This document shows, piece by piece, positions 26,220 to 34,429 of a stretch of 64,000 nt of DNA (position 1 is the first letter of the stretch; the number at the start of each line of letters is the position of its first letter). The stretch spans positions 62,001 through 126,000 of the forward strand of contig CANPVZ010000010.1 in assembly GCA_947581855.1 (NCBI GenBank), given 5' to 3'. The notes beneath the pieces were generated by a model. It was given only the letters and a program-made list of their open reading frames with translations, was not told where the DNA came from and made no database searches. The stretch is from an uncultured Phocaeicola sp. (GTDB taxonomy: Bacteria; Bacteroidota; Bacteroidia; Bacteroidales; Bacteroidaceae). Made by a program: the position numbers and the translations under genes.

Positions 26220-26861
26220 ATGAAGATGATAACGTGGGTGCTGGCGACGGGCTTTGTTCTCGTGGTGGCGCTTAATTTTGTATTGCTTGATAAGTATAAA
26301 CAGGAGCGGGAAGCGAATGTGCATAAAGCAGAGACACTGGAAAGAGTTTCTGTCAATGAATTGACATTGCAGGAGAATATGTTGTTCCAGTATGCGGCGG
26401 AGGCTATGCCGTGTCCGGATGTGGAGTTGAGAAACCCGAAAACGAAAGGAGTACTTAAATTGTCGGAACTGGTGGAAGGAAAATCTCCGAAGCTGTTTTT
26501 CCGTTTTAAAGAAACGGATTGTGATGCCTGTATCCAACAGGCGTTGAGACTGCTGAAAGAAATCACGGCGGAGTTTCCGGATTTGCCGGTAACCATATTG
26601 AGTGGTTATGCCAATACCCGACAGTTTTATGCGTATGCAAACAGTGAAAACAAGTCTTATGAAATTTACAATGTCAGCAGTTTCCCTGTTGTGCCCGAAG
26701 AGCAGGACAAGCCTTATTTCTTTGTATTGAATGGGCGGGCAGCGATGGAGAGTGTTTATATCTTTACGCAGGGAAACAGCCGCCTTTCACGGGAATACCT
26801 GAAATGTATGCGGCATAAATATGGTTATTGTGGGGAAAAACATGATTATGAATATAAATAA
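26220..26861 (+). CDS. Membrane-anchored thioredoxin-like protein
   Basis: 213-residue protein with one N-terminal membrane anchor (about 4-23) and a periplasmic thioredoxin-like domain. The possible active site is CDAC in FKETDCDACIQQALRLL (around residues 101-105), followed by a LPVTILSGY strand and a FPVVPEEQDKPYFFVLN region where the cis-Pro loop is expected. A disulfide-exchange role is inferred from the CxxC. The natural candidates are the flanking seven-cysteine NVEALA proteins. It ends 8 bases before MG2 copy 2, indicating co-transcription. It is not a classical TlpA: the WCxxC tryptophan is absent. Confidence 0.75.
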   Translation: MKMITWVLATGFVLVVALNFVLLDKYKQEREANVHKAETLERVSVNELTLQENMLFQYAAEAMPCPDVELRNPKTKGVLKLSELVEGKSPKLFFRFKETDCDACIQQALRLLKEITAEFPDLPVTILSGYANTRQFYAYANSENKSYEIYNVSSFPVVPEEQDKPYFFVLNGRAAMESVYIFTQGNSRLSREYLKCMRHKYGYCGEKHDYEYK

Positions 26862-26869
26862 GATATCTT

Positions 26870-29308
26870 ATGAAAGTTCTGGTTATCCTCTTTGTAATAT
26901 TGGGTATGATAGGTCATTCTTTTGCTCAGCACCCCGCCACCCAGCGTTTGGCAAATTACATCAAGCATATCAACCGCTTCGCAACGGATTGTCCTCAGGA
27001 AAAAGTATACCTACATTTCGATAACACGGGTTATTACGTGGGTGACACCATCTGGTTCAAAGCCTATACGGTATTTGCCGAAACTGTCAAACCTACCACC
27101 TTGAGCCGTGTGCTTCACGTAGAGCTGGTAACTCCCCGGGGTGAGATTGTGGACAGCCGTAAGTTGAAGATTGTGGACGGCCAGTGCCATGGTGAGTTTG
27201 CTTTAAGCGATGACTACCGTGGCGGTTTCTATGAGGTGCGCGCCTATACGCGGGGCATGCTGAACTTCGGGGATGATTATATCTTTTCTCGTGTATTTCC
27301 GGTATATAGCGCTCCGGAGATATCGGGTAACTATGAGGCGAAAGAGATGGACAGTTTCTTTGGTGAGAAGAAAGAGCGTCCTTCCCCTGCAACCTACGAT
27401 AAAGTGAATCTAACTTTCTTCCCCGAGGGCGGTCATGCGGTAAAGGGTTTGCGTTCTAGGATTGCTTTTCGTTCGAGTGGAAGCAAAGGGGAGGATATCT
27501 GTGTGAGGGGTAACCTATATAATAAGTCGGGTGAGCAAGTGGCGGTATTGAATACCCTTCACCAGGGAATGGGCGTCTTTGAATTAACCCCTGAAGAAGA
27601 TGAATACAAGGCTGTTTTGGAATATGACGGGAAGCAATATACGTTTCCTTTTAAAGAGGTACTTCCAGAAGGCTATACCATGCATGTTAACAACATGCGT
27701 TCGGAGAGTATACAAATTACACTTCAAAAATCTTCTTCGCTACCCTATGATACGGTGGCTGTTTCTGTGAGTTGTCGTGGACGCGTATATTCAGTAGAGG
27801 CATTCGGTTTGGGTGAAGAACCTTATACATTCAGCGTGTCGAAAGATCGGTTTCCTGCAGGTTGCCTGCAAATCACAGCTTTTAATGCGGATGGTGATAT
27901 TCTGGCGGAACGTCTGGCATTTCATACCAAGCCCGACATGTACATTCCGATAAGAGTCACCCAGGACAAGCCTGTGTACAAACCCTTCGAGGAAATCAAC
28001 ATGGAGTTTGATATTCATGACATTGAAGGCAATCCGGTGGAGACCACCTTTTCTGTGGCGGTAAGGGATGCGGCCACTACTCCTGTGACAGGTTATCAGG
28101 ACAATATGCTGACCAACCTGCTGTTATCTTCCGAGGTAAAGGGTTACATCGAAAATCCGCTTCAATACTTTACGGATACGAGCCGTTCGACGAGAAGGAA
28201 GTTGGATTTATTGATGATGGTACAAGGCTGGCGTCGTTACAGTTGGCAGCAGATGTCGGGAGTGAAACCGTTTGCTGTAAATCACTTTGTGGAAGAGGGC
28301 TTGCCTCTTTGGGGGCGTGTGTTAACATTGGTAGGTAATAAGCCTCGCACAAATGCCGATATCCTGTTTTGGATGAAGAACACGAAAGGGAGTGAGATAC
28401 ATGGTAAAGGCCATACGGATGATAAAGGTAATTTTTATTGTATTCTGCCTGACAGTTTGGATATAACCGGTCGTTGGTTGTTGAATGTTTCCGTATCGGA
28501 GAAAGGCAAGCAGAAACATTCTCAAGTATTGATGAACCGTCATTTCTCTCCGAAGAGGCGTAGTTATACCTATTTGGATACGTTTGTAAGGGACAGTGTT
28601 GTGCTTTTAGCGGAAGAAGAGGATAGTTTGCATCGGCCTTCCCTAATGGAGACTCAGGTTATGAAAGAGGTGCAGGTGAAGCGTTACCGTCCTCGGAAAC
28701 GTTTGGAACCGGAATTTGTATTCGATGTAGATAAAGATATCAATGAACGGTTGGATAAAGGGGAATATATTCCGGCTACAGTGCAAGAGTATGCAGAATG
28801 GAAATATCCAATTTTGCAAAATTCTGGATTGAAGTTGATACAAATATATTTGTTAACTTGTAGAACTGAGGATGTGCCGAAGTTTCGACATATAGACGCC
28901 AAGGAAATAGATATAACCAATGTGAAACGATTGTTGATGTATCGTAAGAATATTACAGAACTTGTTAATAATCTTTCAAAATTTAATGCGGGGGTTGAAA
29001 CTTTGGTTATAAATGAAAAGAAGAACTACATACTTATTGTTTCGGAATTATATGATGAAGTCTATAACGATACCCGCAAAGGAATTCGCCAGACCTATTA
29101 TACCGGTTATTCTCTAGTAAGGGAATGTTATAATAATTTAACCGAGGACCAGGCGATGGATGATATCCACTATCGTCGTACTCTTTATTGGAATCCGGAG
29201 GTAAAGACGGATTCGACAGGCAAAGCAACTGTTCGCTTTTACAATAATGGAAATTGTAGGCAGATGGATGTGAGTGCAGAAAGGGGTATAACGAAGGATG
29301 AGAAGTAA
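26870..29308 (+). CDS. MG2-like exported protein, copy 2
   Basis: 812-residue paralogue of the 21835 protein. Its signal peptide (MKVLVILFVILGMIGHSFAQ) differs from copy 1, but from the cleavage site to about residue 632 the two are identical. It then diverges for about 110 residues (YIPATVQEYAEW onward) before returning to the shared tail ELYDEVYNDTRKGIRQTYYTGY and RRTLYWNPEVKTD. The variable block is shorter than in copy 1, which accounts for most of the length difference. It is co-transcribed with the propeller and thioredoxin-like genes upstream, and its own Cys-rich partner lies 158 bases downstream. Confidence 0.8.
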   Translation: MKVLVILFVILGMIGHSFAQHPATQRLANYIKHINRFATDCPQEKVYLHFDNTGYYVGDTIWFKAYTVFAETVKPTTLSRVLHVELVTPRGEIVDSRKLKIVDGQCHGEFALSDDYRGGFYEVRAYTRGMLNFGDDYIFSRVFPVYSAPEISGNYEAKEMDSFFGEKKERPSPATYDKVNLTFFPEGGHAVKGLRSRIAFRSSGSKGEDICVRGNLYNKSGEQVAVLNTLHQGMGVFELTPEEDEYKAVLEYDGKQYTFPFKEVLPEGYTMHVNNMRSESIQITLQKSSSLPYDTVAVSVSCRGRVYSVEAFGLGEEPYTFSVSKDRFPAGCLQITAFNADGDILAERLAFHTKPDMYIPIRVTQDKPVYKPFEEINMEFDIHDIEGNPVETTFSVAVRDAATTPVTGYQDNMLTNLLLSSEVKGYIENPLQYFTDTSRSTRRKLDLLMMVQGWRRYSWQQMSGVKPFAVNHFVEEGLPLWGRVLTLVGNKPRTNADILFWMKNTKGSEIHGKGHTDDKGNFYCILPDSLDITGRWLLNVSVSEKGKQKHSQVLMNRHFSPKRRSYTYLDTFVRDSVVLLAEEEDSLHRPSLMETQVMKEVQVKRYRPRKRLEPEFVFDVDKDINERLDKGEYIPATVQEYAEWKYPILQNSGLKLIQIYLLTCRTEDVPKFRHIDAKEIDITNVKRLLMYRKNITELVNNLSKFNAGVETLVINEKKNYILIVSELYDEVYNDTRKGIRQTYYTGYSLVRECYNNLTEDQAMDDIHYRRTLYWNPEVKTDSTGKATVRFYNNGNCRQMDVSAERGITKDEK
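26924..28761 (+). repeat. 1,838-bp direct repeat, copy B
   Basis: Second copy of 21919-23756, same orientation. Homologous recombination between A and B would delete 5,005 bases and leave one intact hybrid gene with copy 1's signal peptide and copy 2's C-terminus. Confidence 0.93.
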
Positions 29309-29466
29309 TACAGAATATGGAAATAAGATTGGGAGAATATTCTCTCTTGCCAGGCCTGATATTCCAAATCTTATTGATATAAAGTATGTAGTTAATAGTT
29401 TAAGTGGTATAAGCAAAACAAGAGAGTAAGAAGTGAATAGTCTAACCAAGTTAAAATTTTATCAAA

Positions 29467-29847
29467 ATGAAAAGTAAAAGTCTGATTGTTTTAAGCGTTT
29501 TAATAGCTTCAATTGCTATAACCTTAAAAAATATGGAGATTCTTAGAGATGTCAATGAATCGGGAATAGTTCTAAAAGAGCTTGATATGCAAGCTGGAGC
29601 TGCCTCTGAGGATGTTTGGCATTACACAAATGCAGAACCTTATACAGTGTACTGTGATGATGGATTTACATCTTATACGGCTTGCGAGAGTTCTTTAAAT
29701 GCAGGAAGTTGTGATGCTGGAGATGAAACGGATTGTCCTGGATATGATGGCCCATGTTCGTCTAGCCCGAATAAAGAACATGTATGGTTTTATATAAATA
29801 AAAAGCCTGTTTATTGTATCTATTGTAAAGCAGATTATTCTGATTGA
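29467..29847 (+). CDS. Small secreted seven-cysteine NVEALA-like protein 2
   Basis: 126-residue protein with a hydrophobic N-terminus (about 5-20) and a degenerate NVEALA-like segment ELDMQAGAASE. Seven cysteines follow the same plan as protein 1: CDDG, AC, SC, DC, PC, then a C-terminal CIYC. Outside the cysteines and CDDG the two diverge, as do the variable ends of their upstream MG2 partners. A terminator hairpin follows at 29862. Function is not known. Pairing with MG2 copy 2 is inferred from position. Confidence 0.72.
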   Translation: MKSKSLIVLSVLIASIAITLKNMEILRDVNESGIVLKELDMQAGAASEDVWHYTNAEPYTVYCDDGFTSYTACESSLNAGSCDAGDETDCPGYDGPCSSSPNKEHVWFYINKKPVYCIYCKADYSD

Positions 29848-29861
29848 AAGTAATGATAGTG

Positions 29862-29905
29862 GAGTGAAAAGAAATAGGATTATAATTCCTTTCTTTTCAC
29901 TCTTT
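29862..29905 (+). terminator. Terminator after NVEALA protein 2
   Basis: A 12-bp stem (29862-29873 with 29891-29902) with a bulge and inner pairs, followed by TTT. Confidence 0.7.
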
Positions 29906-29962
29906 GAATGGAATATAATTGTTATGTATTTAACGAAATTTCATTGATAGAATGGTGGGACA

Positions 29963-31879
29963 ATGGAATTATGGTATATCAACAAAAGAAATTATTTTTT
30001 TATTGTTCTTTTATATTTGGTGTTTGTCGCTTGCAACAATAGTAAGGAATCCCAAATACAATCTACTTTGGAAGTAGCCGAAAGTAACCGTTCCGAACTG
30101 GAGAAAGTGCTTTCTTACTTTGAGAATGAAAAACCGGATAAGCTAAAACGGGAGGCTGCCCGTTACCTGCTTGCCAATATGAGTGGGCATACTTCCATGC
30201 AGGGAAGACGCATGGAAGTATACAAAGAAATGGTGAGGACGGCGAAGAAACCGATTCCGAAGGATACACTGGAAGCTATATGGGAGAGGGCGAAAGCTAT
30301 AAAAGGCGGCATGGACGAAGAAGAGGACGCGGTGTTGATTTCTTCCGATTATTTAATCCGTCATATAGAGCAATCGGTGGAGGGATGGAAGCATGCACCT
30401 TGGAAGGATAGGGTTTCTTTCGAGGACTTTTGCCGTTATATATTGCCGTATCGGGTAAACACCGAACAGTTGGCTTCCGGGTGGATAGATTCTTTGCGGA
30501 CAAGATACGCTCCAGCAATAGAGGGAATAAAAGATATGAAGACGGCCTATATGGCTGTTCTTAAAAAGTTGGATAAGGAGTATCGAGAGTCGGAGGTCTC
30601 TTGTCCCTATACGCCGGATATCCTTACTTTGGACAATATGAAGATGGGGCCTTGCAAAGATCAGTGTATGCTGGCGGCAGCCGTATTGCGGGCGTTGTCC
30701 ATTCCGGCGGTTTACGATTATGTGACGCATTGGACAAACTATAGCAGAGTGGGGCATTCTTGGGTGGCGTTAGTGGATGGCGGAGAGACCTATACCTGGG
30801 AGAAGAAAGATACGAAGGTGAGGAAAGCGGTCCGGATTCCTGCTTCGGTGATGAAAGCAGAGGCTGTTCCCGAGAAAGATTACCCGTATTCGGTAGATAC
30901 ATTGAAGAGGGTTTCAAAGGTTTACCGCATTCTTTATACAACGAACACGCCGGAGGATGTTTCGGAAACTTATCAGTTAAAGGGATATTGTAAGATGGAG
31001 GTTCCCGAAGCTGTGGAAGCCGTATATCTGTGTACATTTCGTACCGGACGGGATTGGGAACCGGTGGATGCTGCTTATGTGAGAAGAGGAGAATGCCGGT
31101 TTGCAAATTTGGGATGTGGAACCGTATATCTGTTGATGAAGAAAGAATGTGGCAGGTTGTTTTCTGTTTCTGTACCGTTTATTCTTCATGAGAATGGAAA
31201 GATAGAGAGGCTCGTAGCGGATAAACAAACGAGAGAGACTGTTGTGCTGACCCGCAAATATCCGTTGATGGGAAATTGGATCAGCCAGTGGCATAAGATG
31301 ATTGGCGGAAAGTTGGAAGCAAGTAATCGTCCCGACTTTCAGCCGGCAACCGTGTTGGACAGCATTGTGGAAACTCCGGTATATAAGAACCGGTTTCGGA
31401 TACCTCATGTCGAAGAGGCTTACAGGTATGTGCGGTATGTATGTCCCGATAATTGCCGGACCCCGTTGGCGGAACTGGAATTTTATGAGGCCTCTACGGG
31501 AAAGCTGTTGATAGGAGAACCAATAGGTTCGGAGAGGCTGTCGGAAAGGTCGATGCGGCAAACTTTCGACAGGGATTTAATGAGTGTATGCAGTTCTAAG
31601 AAGAAATATTGGGTGGGACTGGATTTGAAAACAAAACGCCGGATAGGAGAAGTGGTGCTGTATCCGAAGAATGACGGAAACTTTATAGATATAGGTGACT
31701 GTTATGAACTGTTCTATTACGATAAGGGTTGGGTATCGTTGGGCAGACAGACAGCCTCCGGCTTGTCCTTGGTTTATCGGAATGTGCCGAAAGGTTCCCT
31801 GTTACTTCTGAAAGACCATACCAAAGGGAAAGAGGAGCGTGTCTTTGTTTACCGACACGACCGACAGGTTTGGGGATGA
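29963..31879 (+). CDS. Transglutaminase-like lipoprotein with C-terminal beta-sandwich
   Basis: 638-residue lipoprotein (lipobox LVFVAC, Cys24). An alpha-helical region (about 40-210) precedes a transglutaminase-like papain-fold core: GPCKDQCMLAAAVLRAL with Cys231 as likely nucleophile, and VGHSWVAL with His265. The C-terminal 150 residues (CPDNCRTPLAELEFYE, YWVGLDLKTKRRIGEVVLYPK) resemble a discoidin/F5-8C-type sandwich, which often binds glycans. Such enzymes can be proteases, amidases or crosslinkers; which applies here is unknown. Its position at the end of the MG2/NVEALA run suggests it could process or attach those exported proteins, but that is inference. Confidence 0.78.
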   Translation: MELWYINKRNYFFIVLLYLVFVACNNSKESQIQSTLEVAESNRSELEKVLSYFENEKPDKLKREAARYLLANMSGHTSMQGRRMEVYKEMVRTAKKPIPKDTLEAIWERAKAIKGGMDEEEDAVLISSDYLIRHIEQSVEGWKHAPWKDRVSFEDFCRYILPYRVNTEQLASGWIDSLRTRYAPAIEGIKDMKTAYMAVLKKLDKEYRESEVSCPYTPDILTLDNMKMGPCKDQCMLAAAVLRALSIPAVYDYVTHWTNYSRVGHSWVALVDGGETYTWEKKDTKVRKAVRIPASVMKAEAVPEKDYPYSVDTLKRVSKVYRILYTTNTPEDVSETYQLKGYCKMEVPEAVEAVYLCTFRTGRDWEPVDAAYVRRGECRFANLGCGTVYLLMKKECGRLFSVSVPFILHENGKIERLVADKQTRETVVLTRKYPLMGNWISQWHKMIGGKLEASNRPDFQPATVLDSIVETPVYKNRFRIPHVEEAYRYVRYVCPDNCRTPLAELEFYEASTGKLLIGEPIGSERLSERSMRQTFDRDLMSVCSSKKKYWVGLDLKTKRRIGEVVLYPKNDGNFIDIGDCYELFYYDKGWVSLGRQTASGLSLVYRNVPKGSLLLLKDHTKGKEERVFVYRHDRQVWG

Positions 31880-32504
31880 CGCTACCTATGACCGAGGTAT
31901 AAAAAGCTTCTTTAGATTTACTTGGTTTATTAAGAACCTATAAGTCTTTGCCATAATTCCTGTATCTAGGTAGTTAGATTGCAAAACCTCCTAAGTTGTC
32001 GTGTTTGACTCTTAGGCTTAGCTATCTTTTTTGCAACACACTTTCTGCATTTATATGCCCTTACTTGCTGATAACCCATATAGTTTACCTGCATTTTGAA
32101 GGAGCTATCTAAAAAGTAAAAATTGAATTAGTTAAAGTTATAGATTGTAACTGAATAAATAAAGAGTGCCACTTTAACCCATGAGAATTAGGTGTGAAGT
32201 GGCGCTTTTTTCTGTACTTGGAGCTTGCCAGTCGTAAATCGAAAGTTTTAATTTAAACTTTCAGACTTTTTGGACAGCTCTACTTCCTTTTTTCCTGTTG
32301 CCATTGTTTCTTTGAGGAAGTAATCTAAAACGGATATTACGGAAAAACATGTATTCATAGGGACGTTGTTTTCGAGTTTGCGGTAGGGGTATCTCCTCAC
32401 TTCAACCCATATCTATGAAAAAGGTTTCTATGTATGGTATTCCCATTTTCAATCTCTGTTTTGAGACAGGTTGTCGTTATATCCGTTATGAGTGGAAGAG
32501 AGGT
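31880..32504. other. 625-bp intergenic interval
   Basis: No gene recognised. It holds a terminator at 32165-32211 and an 8-bp inverted repeat at 32241-32262 followed by ACTTTTT. Confidence 0.5.
32165..32211 (+). terminator. Intrinsic terminator
   Basis: AGTGCCACTT (32165-32174) pairs with AAGTGGCGCT (32197-32206) with one G-T pair, followed by six T. It lies about 290 bases after the transglutaminase gene, so either that transcript is long or a short unrecognised transcript ends here. Confidence 0.75.
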
Positions 32505-33671
32505 TTATCTTCCGAACCATTTCCGGAAGAATCGCAGCGTCTCTTCCTGCATTTCTTTGCTGAAGAAATGAGGTGAATCGTAGAAGCGGGTAAGGAGCTT
32601 GTCGCCCGCCTGTTGGCTGTCCCATACTTCGTGCATCTGCCGGTAAGCCTCTTTCACTCCCTCTACAGGGAAGAGTTTGTCGCGTGTGCCGTTGATAAAA
32701 AACATCGGTTTGGGGCAGGCCAGCGAGGCTACGTGGGGATAATCCAGATAGCGGCGCAGGTTGGGGATAATCATGGAGTAAGCTGAGCCGCCTTTGTTTT
32801 GGTTGTTGGTAAGCGTCATCAGCGAGTCCGTCGTGTTCATCCAGCAGACAGCTACGGCGGCTTTCACTTTATCGGTGGCGGCTGCGGTCATCCAGGCGCG
32901 GTGTGCACCCATGGAAAATCCCAGTACGGCAATCCGTTCCGTGTCGACGTAGGGCAGGGTGGCGATGAAATCGACGCTGCGGATATCGTCCCATGCTATC
33001 AGCGCGCCCCACGACATGCCCAACTGTAACAGATTAGCGGAAAGCGCTTGTTGCGAATCGTAACGTACTCCTTCCTTGCGTCCTCTGTCGCCCCAGAAGA
33101 GGGCGTCTGCCGATAATACTACGTAACCGTTGCGTGCGTAATAGTCGCCCGTATATTGTCCGTCGTAACACTTTACCGACCATTCGTCCGCATCGGCCAG
33201 CACGGTGTCCGCTACATGGAACGGGCGTACCATTTTCTCTTTGCCGATGGAGAAGTGTGCTCCGTGATCGTGGAACATGACGATGGCGGGAAAAGGGCCT
33301 TTTCCGTCGGGGACCAGCAGGTAGGCGGAAACGCGGGAGTATCCGGAAAGATTGACGCATATCTTGTGTGCCTTATAACCTTCGCGTTGTTCCGTATCAA
33401 TGATTTCCATCCGGAAGTTGGCTTCCGGCGTAGCAGGCTCAAGGCATCGGAAGAGTGCCTCACGCGCTTCTTTTTTCCAAGTGTTGAATGCTTTATCCCG
33501 GTTGTTTTGCCAGGCAAGCGGATAGGTGAGCCGTGCTTTCATTTTATCGTAGAAAAGAGGCATATCTTTTACGGTTTCGTATCCGGCTGTGTTGTTTTGT
33601 GCCTCTGTTTGTTGGGCAAGCGCTCCCGAAACGGAGAGGACTGCAAACAGAGAGAGGATGAATGTTTTCAT
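32505..33671 (-). CDS. Exported alpha/beta hydrolase, acetyl esterase-like
   Basis: 388-residue exported esterase of the dienelactone hydrolase/acetyl-xylan-esterase-like group. Signal peptide about 1-19 (ends ALAQ). The triad can be placed: Ser253 in LGFSMGAH, Asp331 in INGTRDKLF, His368 in DSPHFF. The HDHGAHF segment (134-140) probably shapes the oxyanion hole. This type is found in Bacteroidetes carbohydrate clusters and is thought to remove acetyl or other acyl groups from glycans, but no glycosidase sits beside it here. It is preceded by a 23-bp repeat array at 33782. Substrate unknown. Confidence 0.82.
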   Translation of the reverse strand: MKTFILSLFAVLSVSGALAQQTEAQNNTAGYETVKDMPLFYDKMKARLTYPLAWQNNRDKAFNTWKKEAREALFRCLEPATPEANFRMEIIDTEQREGYKAHKICVNLSGYSRVSAYLLVPDGKGPFPAIVMFHDHGAHFSIGKEKMVRPFHVADTVLADADEWSVKCYDGQYTGDYYARNGYVVLSADALFWGDRGRKEGVRYDSQQALSANLLQLGMSWGALIAWDDIRSVDFIATLPYVDTERIAVLGFSMGAHRAWMTAAATDKVKAAVAVCWMNTTDSLMTLTNNQNKGGSAYSMIIPNLRRYLDYPHVASLACPKPMFFINGTRDKLFPVEGVKEAYRQMHEVWDSQQAGDKLLTRFYDSPHFFSKEMQEETLRFFRKWFGR

Positions 33672-34053
33672 TAGTATCTGATTTATTGGTTATTGTTCTT
33701 TAAGTAATGACAGGTGATCTAGTAGGGCAGACAAGGTAACATAGGGCTGTCTGCCAGGTGATGCCACGCTGGCGGCATGCTTGTGCCAATATCTGTGTCA
33801 CACTTGTGCCAACGCTTTTGTCACACTTGTGCCAATATGTGTGTCACAGGTGTGCCAATGCTGTGGCACTAATTCGGAGCACGCTTCTCTTGTTTTATTC
33901 CGACTATGCCTGCAAACAGTTTACACTTACTCCTGTTTGCATTCTTAAGGCACTATACAGAAAACAGGTTTACAACCCACAGGACCGTCTTCCTTCACGC
34001 TCTCCTGTTTGCTTCCTAATTCACCATACAGAAAGCTGAAAGTTTTCCTTGTT
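33672..34053. other. Intergenic interval with hairpins and array
   Basis: Contains a 7-bp inverted repeat (33726-33732 with 33749-33755), the 23-bp array at 33782-33873, an 8-bp inverted repeat GCAAACAG/CTGTTTGC (33912-33940), and a diverged duplication of a CTCCTGTTTGC-ATACAGAAA segment 72 bases apart (33930 and 34002). No gene supported. Confidence 0.6.
33782..33873. repeat. Degenerate tandem array, 23-bp period (4 units)
   Basis: Units at 33782, 33805, 33828 and 33851, each 23 bases, starting TGTGCCAA with GTCACA in the second half. The last unit closes as GTGCCA-ATGCTG-TGGCAC, a small hairpin. Confidence 0.88.
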
Positions 34054-34425
34054 TTATTCCCGCCGAACGGTTATTTCAATTCCCGCCCCGTCGCAGTCGG
34101 CACCCATCGGCGGGTTCTGCTTGATGAGCTTTAGCCGGATGCTTTGAATGGCGGGAAAGTCGCGAAACAGCCGATAGGCAATACGTCCTCCGGCATGTTC
34201 CAGCAGGCGGGAAGGAATCTGCATTTCCTCCTTTACGGCCTCGTATACGGAGGCATAATTCACAGTTCCGTCCAGCTCGTCTGTTTCCAGTGCGCGGCTG
34301 AAGTCCGTTTCAAGTTTCAGATCCACGGTAAACATGGCTCCTACGGCGGTTTCTTGCGGATCTACACCGTGGCGGGCGTAGATCCGCAAACCTTGCAATA
34401 GGATTGAAGTGTTTTGTATTCTCAT
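34054..34425 (-). CDS. folB: Dihydroneopterin aldolase
   Basis: Cytosolic folate biosynthesis enzyme converting 7,8-dihydroneopterin to 6-hydroxymethyl-dihydropterin and glycolaldehyde. 123 residues, the usual size. Recognisable motifs: YARHGVDPQE with catalytic Glu25, TVNYASVYEAV with the conserved tyrosine, LLEHAGGRIA, and KLIKQNPPMGA with the catalytic lysine. It starts 4 bases after the malQ stop codon, so it is the second gene of a malQ-folB operon, an unusual functional pairing that probably reflects convenience. Confidence 0.95.
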   Translation of the reverse strand: MRIQNTSILLQGLRIYARHGVDPQETAVGAMFTVDLKLETDFSRALETDELDGTVNYASVYEAVKEEMQIPSRLLEHAGGRIAYRLFRDFPAIQSIRLKLIKQNPPMGADCDGAGIEITVRRE

Positions 34426-34429
34426 CTTT

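Noticed and set aside
33758-34039. 93-residue open frame on + strand
   Set aside because: It is a translation of the 23-bp tandem array and its flanks; no resemblance to a protein.
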